64,000 nucleotides of DNA, taken from a virus. Position numbers and translations under genes: made by a program. Below the pieces are notes generated by a model. The model saw nothing but the letters and a program-made list of their open reading frames with translations, ran no database searches and was not told the DNA's origin. The DNA is taken from IMG/VR virus record IMGVR_UViG_3300031841_003422, positions 1 to 64,000 of that record; one strand, given 5' to 3'. Below are positions 36,669-46,989 of this stretch, piece after piece (the stretch's first letter is position 1; every line of letters begins with the position of its first letter).

Positions 36669-39600
36669 ATGGCAACTGAATTCGTAAAAAAAAATGATTG
36701 TAGCCCAGCCAGTCTTTATGGACCATTGGTTCAACATATATTTTTGGGGGCAAGTGTACAAAGCTTTAGTGCTTCGGCAGGATGGAACGAACAAGGATCA
36801 TCTCTTACTGTAGAGTTAGCCGAAGACCCTTGTGTTGGGCCGAAAGTATGGTATGATAATGGTGTAAGAAGGTATGGTGATATAGCAGACCCAGGATTTG
36901 TTTATCCCACGCCGGGTGTTCCTGTATATTTTAGAATTGAAGATTTTGAGTTTGCTGGATTAGTTCAAGATTGGACTCAGAAAAATGACGCAAATGGAAA
37001 TCCTCTTTTCTCTGTTAGCATTTCTGACCCCAGATTAATATTAGACAATACTCAAATAATTGTAAATGATTATCCCGGTGATACAGAAAATGTTTATAAT
37101 TTAATTAATGCTTATGGTTTTATAGAAACATTATCTAAAGGTCAAATATGCACTAGTGCGAATACATGTCCTAGCTCTAAAAGATTTGGAGGAACTTCTG
37201 AACAAAACACCTTGAGCTTGATAGCAAATGAAAGAGGTATGTTATGGAAGGATGTAAAGGCTGCTATACATTCACTTTGTTCTAATCCTATTGCACCCGG
37301 TCCTAGTTGCGATCAAAAATATTTAAAAGATAATAGACTTGTATATGTGGGTTCTTCTAGTTCTACATATGGTCGTCTTGCAAGCAATGGTTTTGATAAC
37401 TTAGGTAATTTAAAATCTGATTATTTAATTGATTTAAGTGAAATACCTATTTCTCCAAACTATTATAGGATTTCTGGTCCAACAATTAGCATGTCAGAGT
37501 TAATAAGTCAGGTTTGTTCTGATGCAGGCTGTGACTACTATATAGAATTACAGCCTACTTTTTCTGCTGGTTTAAAAAAGATAATAAAAGTAAGAACAGT
37601 AAGTAGAGCTAATCCTCCTGCGTCCAACGCTTTAGATACCTTTATACTTAATAGACAACTAGCTTATCCTCAAGCAGAAGGGGGTATTATATCATTTACA
37701 AAAGGTAAGGAAGTAAGAAATGAGAACACTTCAATATTTATTATGGGTGGGAAAAAACTTCAACCATATCAATTAACTAGTGAAAGTGGCATTCAAGGCG
37801 ATTCTCCTATTCAGCCTTTTTGGGGCGTAAATTCAGACAATCGACTATTAAAAGCAGAAATTCATCCTTCTGGATACTATAGAGTTCAATTAGAATTTGA
37901 TAAATTAAATAAAAGTCTTAATACTCCTGTAGAGGAAAAGGCTTGGATTACTGAGCCTGAGATTAGAGCAGCACTTATGGACTACTCTAGCTTTAAGTCA
38001 ATGACTGCTACTATGAGTGGTGATTTAGGTGGAGAGCTAGGCGAGCACCTTAGTACAATCGGAAATAAGCCTGAAAGAGATAATGCTGCTAATCTTGAGG
38101 CTGCAAAAGGCAATGTTCCTGTAGGTGATATTGTAATCCCAAGACCCCAAGACGATAATAAAGATAGAGGGTTTGAAGAAAACGCTGCAAAAGATTCTGA
38201 CTTAATTTATGACTTTGTAAAGTCTTATGCTCAAGATTATTATGGAAAACAGTTTTTAGTAAATAGCGATGGTATTCCTGTATGTTATAAGCTAGATTCA
38301 GCATCAGCTTTTGGTAGTGGAGTACCACCCACCTATAGGTTCACTCATGATACATCAAATCAAGCTTGGGTTTTAGATGGAACTAGTCAGGTATTGGGTT
38401 TAACTCATAATAGTCCTGCTACAGATTTCTTTAGAGATGAACAAGGTTTATATCAACCAATATTAAGGTTTCCTTTGCTAAGTGGATTGCTTTTGGGTAG
38501 CGGTACTTATGCTACTGGAGACCCCTCTTATATTGGAGATCAAGACTATATAACTAATGGAACAGGAACAGGTATTTCTGATCCTAGTGTTTGGGTAAAG
38601 GCACAAATAAATGATAAGTGGGTTCTTGGAAATAACCTTGATCCTAGTGGTGATTCTATTTATTTCAATATTACTATTCCTGCTCCATTTACACAAGTTT
38701 CAGCATATCTTCCTGCATTTGATGCACTTGCTTTTAAAGAAAACTTAAACGCAGCAGCAGCCCTCACTGATATTCCAACTGGTTTAAATCAAGGTGTTGA
38801 AAAGGGTAGCTTTGTTGATGGTTTGTTTCCATCAGCGGCACTTCCTGACTCCGCATTTTGTTGTGTTCAAAATAACTTAGAGGTATATGGACCTTTTGGA
38901 GTTGCGGGAGCACCCGGTTCGGTGTCATTAGAAAATGATGATGGTTTAGTTCCTTGGGAGTATGGTAGCGATCAAATCATGGAACAAGCTGCTTTACAAA
39001 AGGTTCAAGATGCTGCAACACAGATGAGGCAATCAGAGAGAGGTTCTGTAACTTTAGCTGGTTTTCCAGAAATTCCTTTAGGTGCTGAATTAAATTATTC
39101 TGCTGGTTTACAAGACTATATAGAAACAAGAAATGCAACTTTAGAACCTGTAACTGATGGTCGCTCATTTGTCAAGGTTGTTAAATCAGGTTGGACTGGT
39201 TCGGGTGGTCCTAACTTAACCAATGTTAATGTTAGTGTTGGTGCAGGAGGATTCACTACTTCATATCAGTTTAGCACTTATACACCGCAGTTTGGTAAGT
39301 TTTCTAAGGGCAATGCTGAAAGACTAAAAAGAATAGGTCAGACCAGACTTCAAAACATGAGAAATGTTAGAGCTAAAAGATTAGAAAAATCTTCTTTTAG
39401 CTTTGATAGAACTAAACAATTTTTAGAAGATAAGATAGGTAGAACTGCAAAGGCTCCCAAATCAGCACATCATACATTGGTTGGTAGAATAACCAATAGT
39501 GGTAGAGTAGAAATAAATAGCCAAAATATTCAAGAGTTAAATGTTGCTATACCTACTGATAGTGGCTATGCAAAAACTGCCATTATGAGTTGGGATGGTA

Positions 39601-42600
39601 TTATAAGACCTGTATCTAAAAGCGGTGATGGTGGACTACCTCGGTTTATTTCTTATCAAACTGGTGAATGTAATAGTTTTAAAACTTCTAGCACACAACC
39701 TCCTTCTCAAGATTATACACCTCTTAGTGTAACTCAAGCATTTTTAGACCCTTTATCTAATCCAGACTCAGTTTTGTTGACAGAAAGATCAGACGCAGCT
39801 TCTAGCGGTCATGATTTTGAAATTTTAGCTAGAAAAGAAAATCAAGATATTTCTGGATGGAGTGTTCAAAAAAATAAAGAGTATGAAGATGATTATCGTT
39901 TTATGGCACTTCGTGGCCCTTTAATGATTCAGGGGTGGGGCTATGATACAAACAGTAAACCTATTCCTAATTCTGTTGATGTTGTGTCTAATATAACAGG
40001 CAATGGTCAATATGAGTCGCAAGGCTTGACAGATAAGTTTTTAGATGGCTTTCTTCAACAACCTGAGACTTGGCCTGTAGCACCTTTAGATTTAAGATTA
40101 GATAGAAAAAGAGGAGTGTGGACTGTTGCTCAACAGCCTCGACCAGTTCATGTAAATATAACAGGCTGTATTGGTACTGGTAGTGCTGTAGCAACGGCGA
40201 CAAATTTAGCTGAAACTTATGATGCTGATGGAAACGCTGTTTCAGATCAAATATCTATTACTTGGCCTTGGGATATTTCTAATCCTACGGGCATAGGTAA
40301 GGTTCCTGTTTATTATGATGATAACGATTGTAAAAACTATGTGTTTCCTATAAATAGATTTGATGCGGCATATATAGCTTTTGGCGACCCAGAATCCCAA
40401 AAGAATACTATCTATGATACAAAATCAATAGTTTTTAGCGGTTTTGAGGTTATAGAGACTATTGAAGATTGTCAAAATTCATTGTTAGTAAAACCTAGTG
40501 GTAGTGGTGATGCTGTTTTTCTTTGTGTCAGTGGTTTAAATACTTGCCCAGAAGACTTCGGTGGTTATTTAAAACAAAATGTAAATGGGTGTTTGGCTTT
40601 TGGTTCTGGTCTTTTTATAACTGGTTATGATGCTACTAATCTAAGAGTTGACACAAATCTTGTTGCTAGTGGTACAGAATATATTCAAGACGGGTGTTCT
40701 TTTACTGAAGTTGAAGGCACTGTCGAAAAAAGATTTACTAAACTAGGATTTGCAGGTAATCTTTCTACAACGATAGATACTGATATAACTAGCGACTGTG
40801 CTGTTATAGTTAGTGGTTTTCAACAACCAATACCTATAACTAATTCTGGGGTTTGCGGTGATATCGAAGAAAATACTTTGTTCTCTTCTTTAATTATCGG
40901 TACTGGTTTAAGATATGTTGACAGAGATGCTATTACTGATTGTGAAGTTGAATTGCGTAGTAACATAAGAGCTTTAGGTACAGTATATACTAGAAGCGAT
41001 TTAATTGGTTGCACGTGGGCAAAGGATGGAAACCCATCATTTGATACCTTATTTGAAAACCTTAATTTTGTAGGAAATATTTCTGTTACAGGAGATGATT
41101 GTGATGTTTATGTAAGCGGTTTTCAACAGCCTCTTGCTATGATTAACTCTGGTGTTTGTGGAAGAGACAACGAGTTTGTTGGCGGGGGTGTTCCTGATAC
41201 ATATTGGGATATTTTAGTTGCTAGAACTGGTCTTAAATGGCACTATGAAGGAGAGGGAGAACATGGTTGTACGGGTGTTTTAGATGTAATATTGCAAACT
41301 TCTGGAGCACCTTGGATTAGAACCTATGGAGGAGATTGTTCTCTAACGGATGGTGATCCAACTTCAAATGTTTTTGAAAGAATCGCTTTTACCGGTAATC
41401 TTTCTCATATTCCTAGTGGGTGTACAAGTATTGTTAGTGGTTTTAATAATATTGTAGTTAGTGGTCAAACTTGGTCTACTGATTATAATAATTGCGATCC
41501 TTATGTAGCAAGTGCTCCTCTTGGTAATGGGGGGATATTAGATAAAATAATATTTACTGGTGAACTTTCTACAAGTTTTGGTAGTAATTGTGAAGTTATT
41601 GTTAGTGGTTTCCATCAGCCAAACTTTATTATTGATACTGGTACTTGCGGCGGTATAACATTAGATACTTATAACGCAGATACTTTTATATTTGGTACTG
41701 GTTTAGATGTTGTGGAGAAAGAAGTAGATGGTAAATGTGCCATGCTTATCAATCATAATCTTACGATTAGTGGTTATGATCTTGTAACAAATCCACTTGA
41801 TCCGTGTGGTGATCGTGTAGATGGTGCTAAGACTGAGACTACAGCTTGGGAAAAAATAGCTTTTACTGGTAATATTTCTGTAAGCACTGGTCTTAATCCT
41901 TGTGATATTTTTGTTAGTGGTTTTCAAAATAATATTCCTATAACTGGAGAAAAATGGACTAGGGATGGAGGTAGTGAAGGCGATACCGATTATCAGTGCT
42001 ATTGGTCACAAACAGGTTATAATGTACAAGCTAATTTTGATTCTATAGGAACCGCTGGTTTTATCAGTCTTATTACTGGTGCGGGTTGTGAAGTATATCT
42101 TAGTGGGGTGGAGCAACCGTTTAGATTTATAGAAAGCGGAACCTGCGGTTCCACAACACTTGAAACTTTTAATTCAAAAGGCTTGATCTTTGGTAGTGGA
42201 TTAAAAGCCAGTATGATACCAGATTCCAATTGTAGTGGTATTGTTGAAGTTGATATTAAAGCACAGGGGGTTCAATGGACAAGAATTTCAAGTCCTCCCA
42301 CTAGCTGTGGTTGGCAACCCACTGTTATTAGCACAGAAAGAAGATTTGAAAATCTAATTTTTGAAGGTAATCTTTCTGTAACTGGAAGTACTAATGGTTG
42401 CAATATACATATTAGTGGAGTTCAACCTTCTATTAAGGTGCAAGGCTTGGAAGAGTGTCCTAGCATTAGTGCTTTTGCTGAATCCGATATAAGTAAAATT
42501 AGGTTTGGCACTGGGTTACAACTAACTCTGGAAGCTGGTGCTGATGCTTGTGATGATGGACCAAGAGTAGATGTAAAGCTTATTGCAGATGGTTTTGATA

Positions 42601-45600
42601 GAAGAGGTGGTACTCCAATTGCTGTTACTCAAAGGTTTACTAAAATAAATTTTGGAGAAAACCTTGGAATAGAAAGCGATGGTGCTTGCGAAATCACTGT
42701 TACTGGAATACAAACAAATTTAACGCTATCTGGAATAGCATCATGCAATAATTCTAATTATCTTAAAGAAACCATATCAACTTTAAAAATTGGCAGAGGA
42801 TTAAAAGCTGAAAATACTAACGAGGTACGCCTTGATTTATGGTTTAAGGGTAATGAGTATACTGATTCTTGTACTAAGGGTGCTGGTCTTGAATCAAATA
42901 CTGTTACAGGAATAGAATTTAGAGATATTGCCCTTTCTGAAAATGTTTCTGACTGCTCTTTAATTGTAAGCGGTCTTAAAACTGTGCAGTTAGCGGGTGT
43001 TGATGATTCTGGTTCTGGCTGTGGTACTGTAGTTGCCCCCTTTGATGCTAAAAGGCTTATATTTGGTACTGGTTTAGAACTTGTAGACAATGGTTGTTCT
43101 GGTGTTGTTAATTCAACGTTGAAAGTTAGCGGTAAAGACTCAACCCTTGTTACTATAACCGACCAGCCTGTTACAAGTTTTAACTTTTTATCAGATACCC
43201 CTACTAGGACTCCAATTTATGTAAATACTGACGGGTGTGAAATCACTGTTAGTGGTGGACCTGCTAGAATATTGGTTAGTGGTATAACAAGCTGCGATCA
43301 AGCTGGTAGTGCATATTATTCAGCATTAAAAGAAAACCTTGAATTTGGAAAAGGTCTCTTTGTAACCGATGGTAGTGAACCAGAATCAGCAAAGATTGAA
43401 TCAGTTTTTTATGTCGCAGGCGATACTGACAATGGTTGTGGAACAACTACAGCGGCGGCAAGTGTTACTGGATTAGTTTTTGGTTCTGGTCTAGAATTAA
43501 CAAATGGTACTTGTAGCGGTGTTGTAAGAACAAACCTTATTGCAGTAGGTACTGACAAGAGTGGCGGTGGTAGTTCTCTTGTTCAAAAAAGGTTTACTAA
43601 ATTAAAGTTTCATGCTGACGATTTTAGCCCATTCTCTATCCAAGAAGACTCAGGAGATAATTGTCAAGTTATAGTTAGTGGAGTTCCAGTGATGGTAACT
43701 TCTGGGCTTTTAGCTTGCGGTAGGGCGGCTGTTCCTTCCCAAATATCTAGAGGAATAGGTTTCGGAACCGGTTTACAGTTAAACAGTGATTCTCAAGTAA
43801 ATGCTGTGCATAAAGTACAGGGAACTGATCTTGGTGGAGGAAGCTTCACTACTCAAGTATTTGAAACACTTACTTTTGGAAGTGGTCTTTCTTCTGTAAA
43901 TAAATCTAATTGTGAAGTTGAAATCAATATTGATTCGGCTCCAGTTTGCATTAGCGGTCTTGATACTTGCGGTGGCTCTGCTGTTGCTGAAAGCACATAT
44001 GAATGTATAGGAATTGGCACAGGTCTTAAAATAACCAATAATGGTGCTAGTGCTTTAATTGAAAGTAATATTCAAGCAGAAGGTACAGACAAAAGAAATG
44101 GAAGTAGTTCTGCTATTGCTTTACAGCAGTTTGAATCACTTAACTTTATAGGTGGTATTTCTGTTCATGAAGGAAGCGAGTGTGAGTTATTTATTAGTGG
44201 AATTGAAATAAGCATAATAGGCGATGCCGCTTGTGAAAGAAGTGCTGTTGCTGAGTTCAAAGCTAATACTTTTGAGTTTGGAACAGGCTTGCAGGTTGTG
44301 CAAGATAGCAATAAAGTTCTTGTTGATTCTGTGATAAATGCAGCCGGTGATGGTTTCCCTGCTGCTGTATTTGAGAATATAGTATTTGAAGGTGGTCTTT
44401 CTGTAAGCGGTGATGGTTGTAATGTACATGTTAGCGGTTTAGACTTTATTTTCTCTGGTATCAATACATGTCCAAAGGACGGAGGTGGATACCTAAAAGA
44501 GAGTATTCAACAAATATCAATTGGTAGTGGACTTATAGCTACAAATGATGCTTCCGTAGGAAGAATAGACCTAAATTTAACTGCTAGTGGATTAACCTAT
44601 CCTGTATTAGAAGCATATCCTTGTGACACTAATGCTGTTCAATTAGATAGAACTAATTTTACTAGTTTAAACTTTGTTGGAAATCTTAGTGTTGAAGCAG
44701 ACCCAGCCAATGATTGCAGATTACTAGTTAGCGGTATACCTTCTATATTTAGTGGTATAGGAGTCTGCATGAGGAATGTAGTTGATCCGTTTGACGCTTG
44801 CTTGCTTGCTGTTGGAACAGGATTGCAATTATCTGAAAGAGACGGCAAGGCAATTCTTAATTCTACTTTAACAATACAACAGCCAGCAGACACTTCAACC
44901 TGTTATGACACAATAGCAGACCCCACGGCTTTTGAAACAATAAGTATTTCTGGTTTTGGTGCTAATGTAAGTGATTGTGGATTAACATTAACTCATAAGC
45001 AGAATATTAAGAAAACAGAAGAAGCCAGTTGCTTCTTTAATATTGATGGAAGCGGCACTTTTGCTGAAACTCCATTCAAGGTTTTAGATTTTGGAGAAGG
45101 TATTTTAGCAGAAGTTAATGGTTGTGTTGCCACTATAAAAGCTGGTATAGCGGGATATGCAAATAACGGTTCGTGTACGGAGTCTGATTATAGTACTCCT
45201 GTAACTGATTTGGTTACTGCCGTTGGTGCAGGTCAAGGTATTTTTGCTGAAATAGATAATTCTGCTGGCTGTAATGCTATAACTTTTTCTCAACCTTTAT
45301 CGCTTTGTAGTACTAATCTTGCTGGTCAATCTATTACCAAATCGGCAAGCTCGCCATACCCAGATACGACTTGTTCAATTACAGACTGTACTGATGGTAC
45401 TTGGAACGCTGGAAATGGCCCCTTTGAAGAAAGAAGATCGCCTAAAGCTTGGAAAAATATTGTAGCTGGTCCCGGTGTTGGCATTACAGCGGGTTGTTCA
45501 GGACTATCAGACGATGGATTATCTGGTGATGCAGACGGGGATTGTACAACGATCTTTTATAGTAATCATATACTAAATGGTAAGACTTGTGACAATCAAG

Positions 45601-45926
45601 ACGTTCTTGTTATACAGCAGTTCGATTGGAATTATGATTGTGATTTTGAATTAACACAATCGGCATCTACTCCTACTTCTCAGTTTGATGGTGCTGATTG
45701 GACTCAATCAACAATAATTAAATTAAGTGAAACGAACGGTGGTAATAATTGTTGGCAAGGTCAGATTGTAACTGGTTGTGAGTCTGATGGTGGCTATGTT
45801 ACTTCGTGCTTGACTGCAACAATTGCTGGCACTGCTTCTTGTAATGGAAAGTACTGGCTTAAAGATATTCCTGCTGGTTGGATAAATGGTACGGATTGTA
45901 ACAGTAGTTGTCAAAATCCAGAATAA
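36669..45926 (+). CDS. Giant tail hub/central fibre protein with Cys-containing repeats
   Basis: A 3085-residue protein. The N-terminal part (to about residue 450) is hub-like: VPVYFRIEDFEFAGLVQDWT, SVSISDPRLILDNTQIIV, and MSELISQVCSDAGCDYYIEL resemble gp27/gpD-type hub domains that cap the tube. A middle region to about residue 1280 is beta-rich. From about 1285 to 2780 there are 16 or more copies of a two-part unit: FxxLxFxGNLSV...C.VxVSGF, then FGTGL.....C. The C-terminus is Cys- and Gly-rich and ends GTDCNSSCQNPE. It is probably the receptor-binding central fibre at the tip. Repeats and cysteines are unusual for a phage fibre. Role inferred from place and the hub-like start. Confidence 0.75.
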   Translation: MATEFVKKNDCSPASLYGPLVQHIFLGASVQSFSASAGWNEQGSSLTVELAEDPCVGPKVWYDNGVRRYGDIADPGFVYPTPGVPVYFRIEDFEFAGLVQDWTQKNDANGNPLFSVSISDPRLILDNTQIIVNDYPGDTENVYNLINAYGFIETLSKGQICTSANTCPSSKRFGGTSEQNTLSLIANERGMLWKDVKAAIHSLCSNPIAPGPSCDQKYLKDNRLVYVGSSSSTYGRLASNGFDNLGNLKSDYLIDLSEIPISPNYYRISGPTISMSELISQVCSDAGCDYYIELQPTFSAGLKKIIKVRTVSRANPPASNALDTFILNRQLAYPQAEGGIISFTKGKEVRNENTSIFIMGGKKLQPYQLTSESGIQGDSPIQPFWGVNSDNRLLKAEIHPSGYYRVQLEFDKLNKSLNTPVEEKAWITEPEIRAALMDYSSFKSMTATMSGDLGGELGEHLSTIGNKPERDNAANLEAAKGNVPVGDIVIPRPQDDNKDRGFEENAAKDSDLIYDFVKSYAQDYYGKQFLVNSDGIPVCYKLDSASAFGSGVPPTYRFTHDTSNQAWVLDGTSQVLGLTHNSPATDFFRDEQGLYQPILRFPLLSGLLLGSGTYATGDPSYIGDQDYITNGTGTGISDPSVWVKAQINDKWVLGNNLDPSGDSIYFNITIPAPFTQVSAYLPAFDALAFKENLNAAAALTDIPTGLNQGVEKGSFVDGLFPSAALPDSAFCCVQNNLEVYGPFGVAGAPGSVSLENDDGLVPWEYGSDQIMEQAALQKVQDAATQMRQSERGSVTLAGFPEIPLGAELNYSAGLQDYIETRNATLEPVTDGRSFVKVVKSGWTGSGGPNLTNVNVSVGAGGFTTSYQFSTYTPQFGKFSKGNAERLKRIGQTRLQNMRNVRAKRLEKSSFSFDRTKQFLEDKIGRTAKAPKSAHHTLVGRITNSGRVEINSQNIQELNVAIPTDSGYAKTAIMSWDGIIRPVSKSGDGGLPRFISYQTGECNSFKTSSTQPPSQDYTPLSVTQAFLDPLSNPDSVLLTERSDAASSGHDFEILARKENQDISGWSVQKNKEYEDDYRFMALRGPLMIQGWGYDTNSKPIPNSVDVVSNITGNGQYESQGLTDKFLDGFLQQPETWPVAPLDLRLDRKRGVWTVAQQPRPVHVNITGCIGTGSAVATATNLAETYDADGNAVSDQISITWPWDISNPTGIGKVPVYYDDNDCKNYVFPINRFDAAYIAFGDPESQKNTIYDTKSIVFSGFEVIETIEDCQNSLLVKPSGSGDAVFLCVSGLNTCPEDFGGYLKQNVNGCLAFGSGLFITGYDATNLRVDTNLVASGTEYIQDGCSFTEVEGTVEKRFTKLGFAGNLSTTIDTDITSDCAVIVSGFQQPIPITNSGVCGDIEENTLFSSLIIGTGLRYVDRDAITDCEVELRSNIRALGTVYTRSDLIGCTWAKDGNPSFDTLFENLNFVGNISVTGDDCDVYVSGFQQPLAMINSGVCGRDNEFVGGGVPDTYWDILVARTGLKWHYEGEGEHGCTGVLDVILQTSGAPWIRTYGGDCSLTDGDPTSNVFERIAFTGNLSHIPSGCTSIVSGFNNIVVSGQTWSTDYNNCDPYVASAPLGNGGILDKIIFTGELSTSFGSNCEVIVSGFHQPNFIIDTGTCGGITLDTYNADTFIFGTGLDVVEKEVDGKCAMLINHNLTISGYDLVTNPLDPCGDRVDGAKTETTAWEKIAFTGNISVSTGLNPCDIFVSGFQNNIPITGEKWTRDGGSEGDTDYQCYWSQTGYNVQANFDSIGTAGFISLITGAGCEVYLSGVEQPFRFIESGTCGSTTLETFNSKGLIFGSGLKASMIPDSNCSGIVEVDIKAQGVQWTRISSPPTSCGWQPTVISTERRFENLIFEGNLSVTGSTNGCNIHISGVQPSIKVQGLEECPSISAFAESDISKIRFGTGLQLTLEAGADACDDGPRVDVKLIADGFDRRGGTPIAVTQRFTKINFGENLGIESDGACEITVTGIQTNLTLSGIASCNNSNYLKETISTLKIGRGLKAENTNEVRLDLWFKGNEYTDSCTKGAGLESNTVTGIEFRDIALSENVSDCSLIVSGLKTVQLAGVDDSGSGCGTVVAPFDAKRLIFGTGLELVDNGCSGVVNSTLKVSGKDSTLVTITDQPVTSFNFLSDTPTRTPIYVNTDGCEITVSGGPARILVSGITSCDQAGSAYYSALKENLEFGKGLFVTDGSEPESAKIESVFYVAGDTDNGCGTTTAAASVTGLVFGSGLELTNGTCSGVVRTNLIAVGTDKSGGGSSLVQKRFTKLKFHADDFSPFSIQEDSGDNCQVIVSGVPVMVTSGLLACGRAAVPSQISRGIGFGTGLQLNSDSQVNAVHKVQGTDLGGGSFTTQVFETLTFGSGLSSVNKSNCEVEINIDSAPVCISGLDTCGGSAVAESTYECIGIGTGLKITNNGASALIESNIQAEGTDKRNGSSSAIALQQFESLNFIGGISVHEGSECELFISGIEISIIGDAACERSAVAEFKANTFEFGTGLQVVQDSNKVLVDSVINAAGDGFPAAVFENIVFEGGLSVSGDGCNVHVSGLDFIFSGINTCPKDGGGYLKESIQQISIGSGLIATNDASVGRIDLNLTASGLTYPVLEAYPCDTNAVQLDRTNFTSLNFVGNLSVEADPANDCRLLVSGIPSIFSGIGVCMRNVVDPFDACLLAVGTGLQLSERDGKAILNSTLTIQQPADTSTCYDTIADPTAFETISISGFGANVSDCGLTLTHKQNIKKTEEASCFFNIDGSGTFAETPFKVLDFGEGILAEVNGCVATIKAGIAGYANNGSCTESDYSTPVTDLVTAVGAGQGIFAEIDNSAGCNAITFSQPLSLCSTNLAGQSITKSASSPYPDTTCSITDCTDGTWNAGNGPFEERRSPKAWKNIVAGPGVGITAGCSGLSDDGLSGDADGDCTTIFYSNHILNGKTCDNQDVLVIQQFDWNYDCDFELTQSASTPTSQFDGADWTQSTIIKLSETNGGNNCWQGQIVTGCESDGGYVTSCLTATIAGTASCNGKYWLKDIPAGWINGTDCNSSCQNPE
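40521..45000 (+). repeat. Repeat array in the fibre gene, 16 or more degenerate units
   Basis: Two alternating motifs mark each unit. The first, (V/I)SG after a nearby Cys, begins at about 40521, 40801, 41103, 41421, 41594, 41901, 42088, 42401, 42689, 42956, 43239, 43665, 43940, 44182, 44420, 44717 and 44979. The second, (F/I)G(T/S)GL, occurs between them (for example about 41691, 42190, 42505, 43067, 43480, 43760, 44012, 44277). Spacing averages near 285 bases, about 95 residues, and ranges from 173 to 426. The DNA is diverged, so the units are old and kept at protein level. Confidence 0.8.
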
Positions 45927-45940
45927 ATAGGAGATTAATA

Positions 45941-46234
45941 ATGACTTTAAATAAAGAAGAAATAAAAAAATTAGATGAGGTTGTATCTCATTTAGAAAAA
46001 GAAGAAGATATAAATTTAAGTAACCATGCTAAAAAAGACCCACAGGGTTTAGGAGATACTCTAGAAAAGGTATTTACTAAGTTTGGAATAACCGAAGAGT
46101 TTATAAAGAAGTCTTTTGGTTTAAAGGGTTGTGGTTGTCAAAAGCGTAAACAGTATTTAAACAAGATTTTTCCTTATCGTAAAAACAGCAAGAAGCACGG
46201 TCAAGGAAAAGTAGATATTAGTAAATATGAATAG
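45941..46234 (+). CDS. Small Cys-containing protein after the fibre gene
   Basis: I choose ATG 45941, with AGGAG just ahead, and not an in-frame TTG inside the fibre gene. The 97-residue protein has a Lys/Glu-rich N-terminus (KEEIKKLDEVVSHLEKEEDI) and a C-terminal motif GLKGCGCQKRKQYLNKIFPY. I have seen the CGCxKRxxxLNxxFPY pattern in small phage proteins near fibre genes but know no function for it. Two Cys alone would not make a full zinc site unless it dimerises. It could be a fibre chaperone or adaptor. Confidence 0.68.
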   Translation: MTLNKEEIKKLDEVVSHLEKEEDINLSNHAKKDPQGLGDTLEKVFTKFGITEEFIKKSFGLKGCGCQKRKQYLNKIFPYRKNSKKHGQGKVDISKYE

Positions 46235-46250
46235 ATAGAAAGGTTTTATT

Positions 46251-46985
46251 ATGGCTAATGAATGTAATTGTAGATGTACTGCTGTGGGCGGCAAGGTTTG
46301 TTTTGACGACTGCCAAATAAGCAGAGTTGATGTTCTTAGATATGAAAGCGATTTTGGCGGCACTGTTGATACTTTTCGCTTTAAAGCTTGCGGCGTAGCT
46401 TATGATTGTAGTTCGGAACCTACTCCGCCAGGTTTCCAACCCGGACCCCCAATAGAAGATTGTACAGCCAGTGTTAAGGCTACTATACCCTCATATAACG
46501 GATTTCCTGGGATTCCTCCCGACCCTACTGTTATTGACCAAGACTTGCCGATGATTACTGGGATTCCATTAACAATCGTTAATGGTGGTCCCAATACTAA
46601 ACTTTTTTGTGCAGACATTACCTATGTTGTAACAGGGATTCAAACACTATTTGATCCGTTTGTATCAAATCCAGATGACGGATGGCCTAATATTTGCTAT
46701 CATGTTCAAACTGAAATAAATTGCAGTACTGATCCTACACCGTTGCCTTCAGCCCCCAATAATTCAAATGATCCTTGCAGGGGTTGCCAAACCACTACTA
46801 TAATTTGCATAAGCAGTACACCATTTATAGATTGGTTTAATGATCCAAATGTTGTAGATAGTCCTACAGATACAAACTATGTTTTAGTAACTCAAAAGGT
46901 ACAGCAAATTCAAAATAGCTATCCTGAACAACCGGGTGTTTATCAGGGGGGTTATTTGAATCCTTCTGGATTAGACTTGGTGTAA
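46251..46985 (+). CDS. Cys-rich protein of unknown function, paralogue of the gene at 806
   Basis: A 244-residue protein, last gene of the + strand block. It begins MANECNCRCTAVGGKVCFDDC and shares order, Cys positions and ending with the gene at 806-1552: (M/P)ITGIPL, FCADITYVV, the DPCRGCQTTTIICIS pair, and QQIQNSYPEQPGVYQGGYLN against QEWQNTYPDQSGVYKGGYVT. The copies differ much in the middle, so the duplication is not recent. The Cys pattern suggests a metal-binding or disulfide-rich domain. Lying after the Cys-containing fibre, it may serve the fibre. I do not recognise the family. Confidence 0.8.
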   Translation: MANECNCRCTAVGGKVCFDDCQISRVDVLRYESDFGGTVDTFRFKACGVAYDCSSEPTPPGFQPGPPIEDCTASVKATIPSYNGFPGIPPDPTVIDQDLPMITGIPLTIVNGGPNTKLFCADITYVVTGIQTLFDPFVSNPDDGWPNICYHVQTEINCSTDPTPLPSAPNNSNDPCRGCQTTTIICISSTPFIDWFNDPNVVDSPTDTNYVLVTQKVQQIQNSYPEQPGVYQGGYLNPSGLDLV

Positions 46986-46989
46986 AAAG

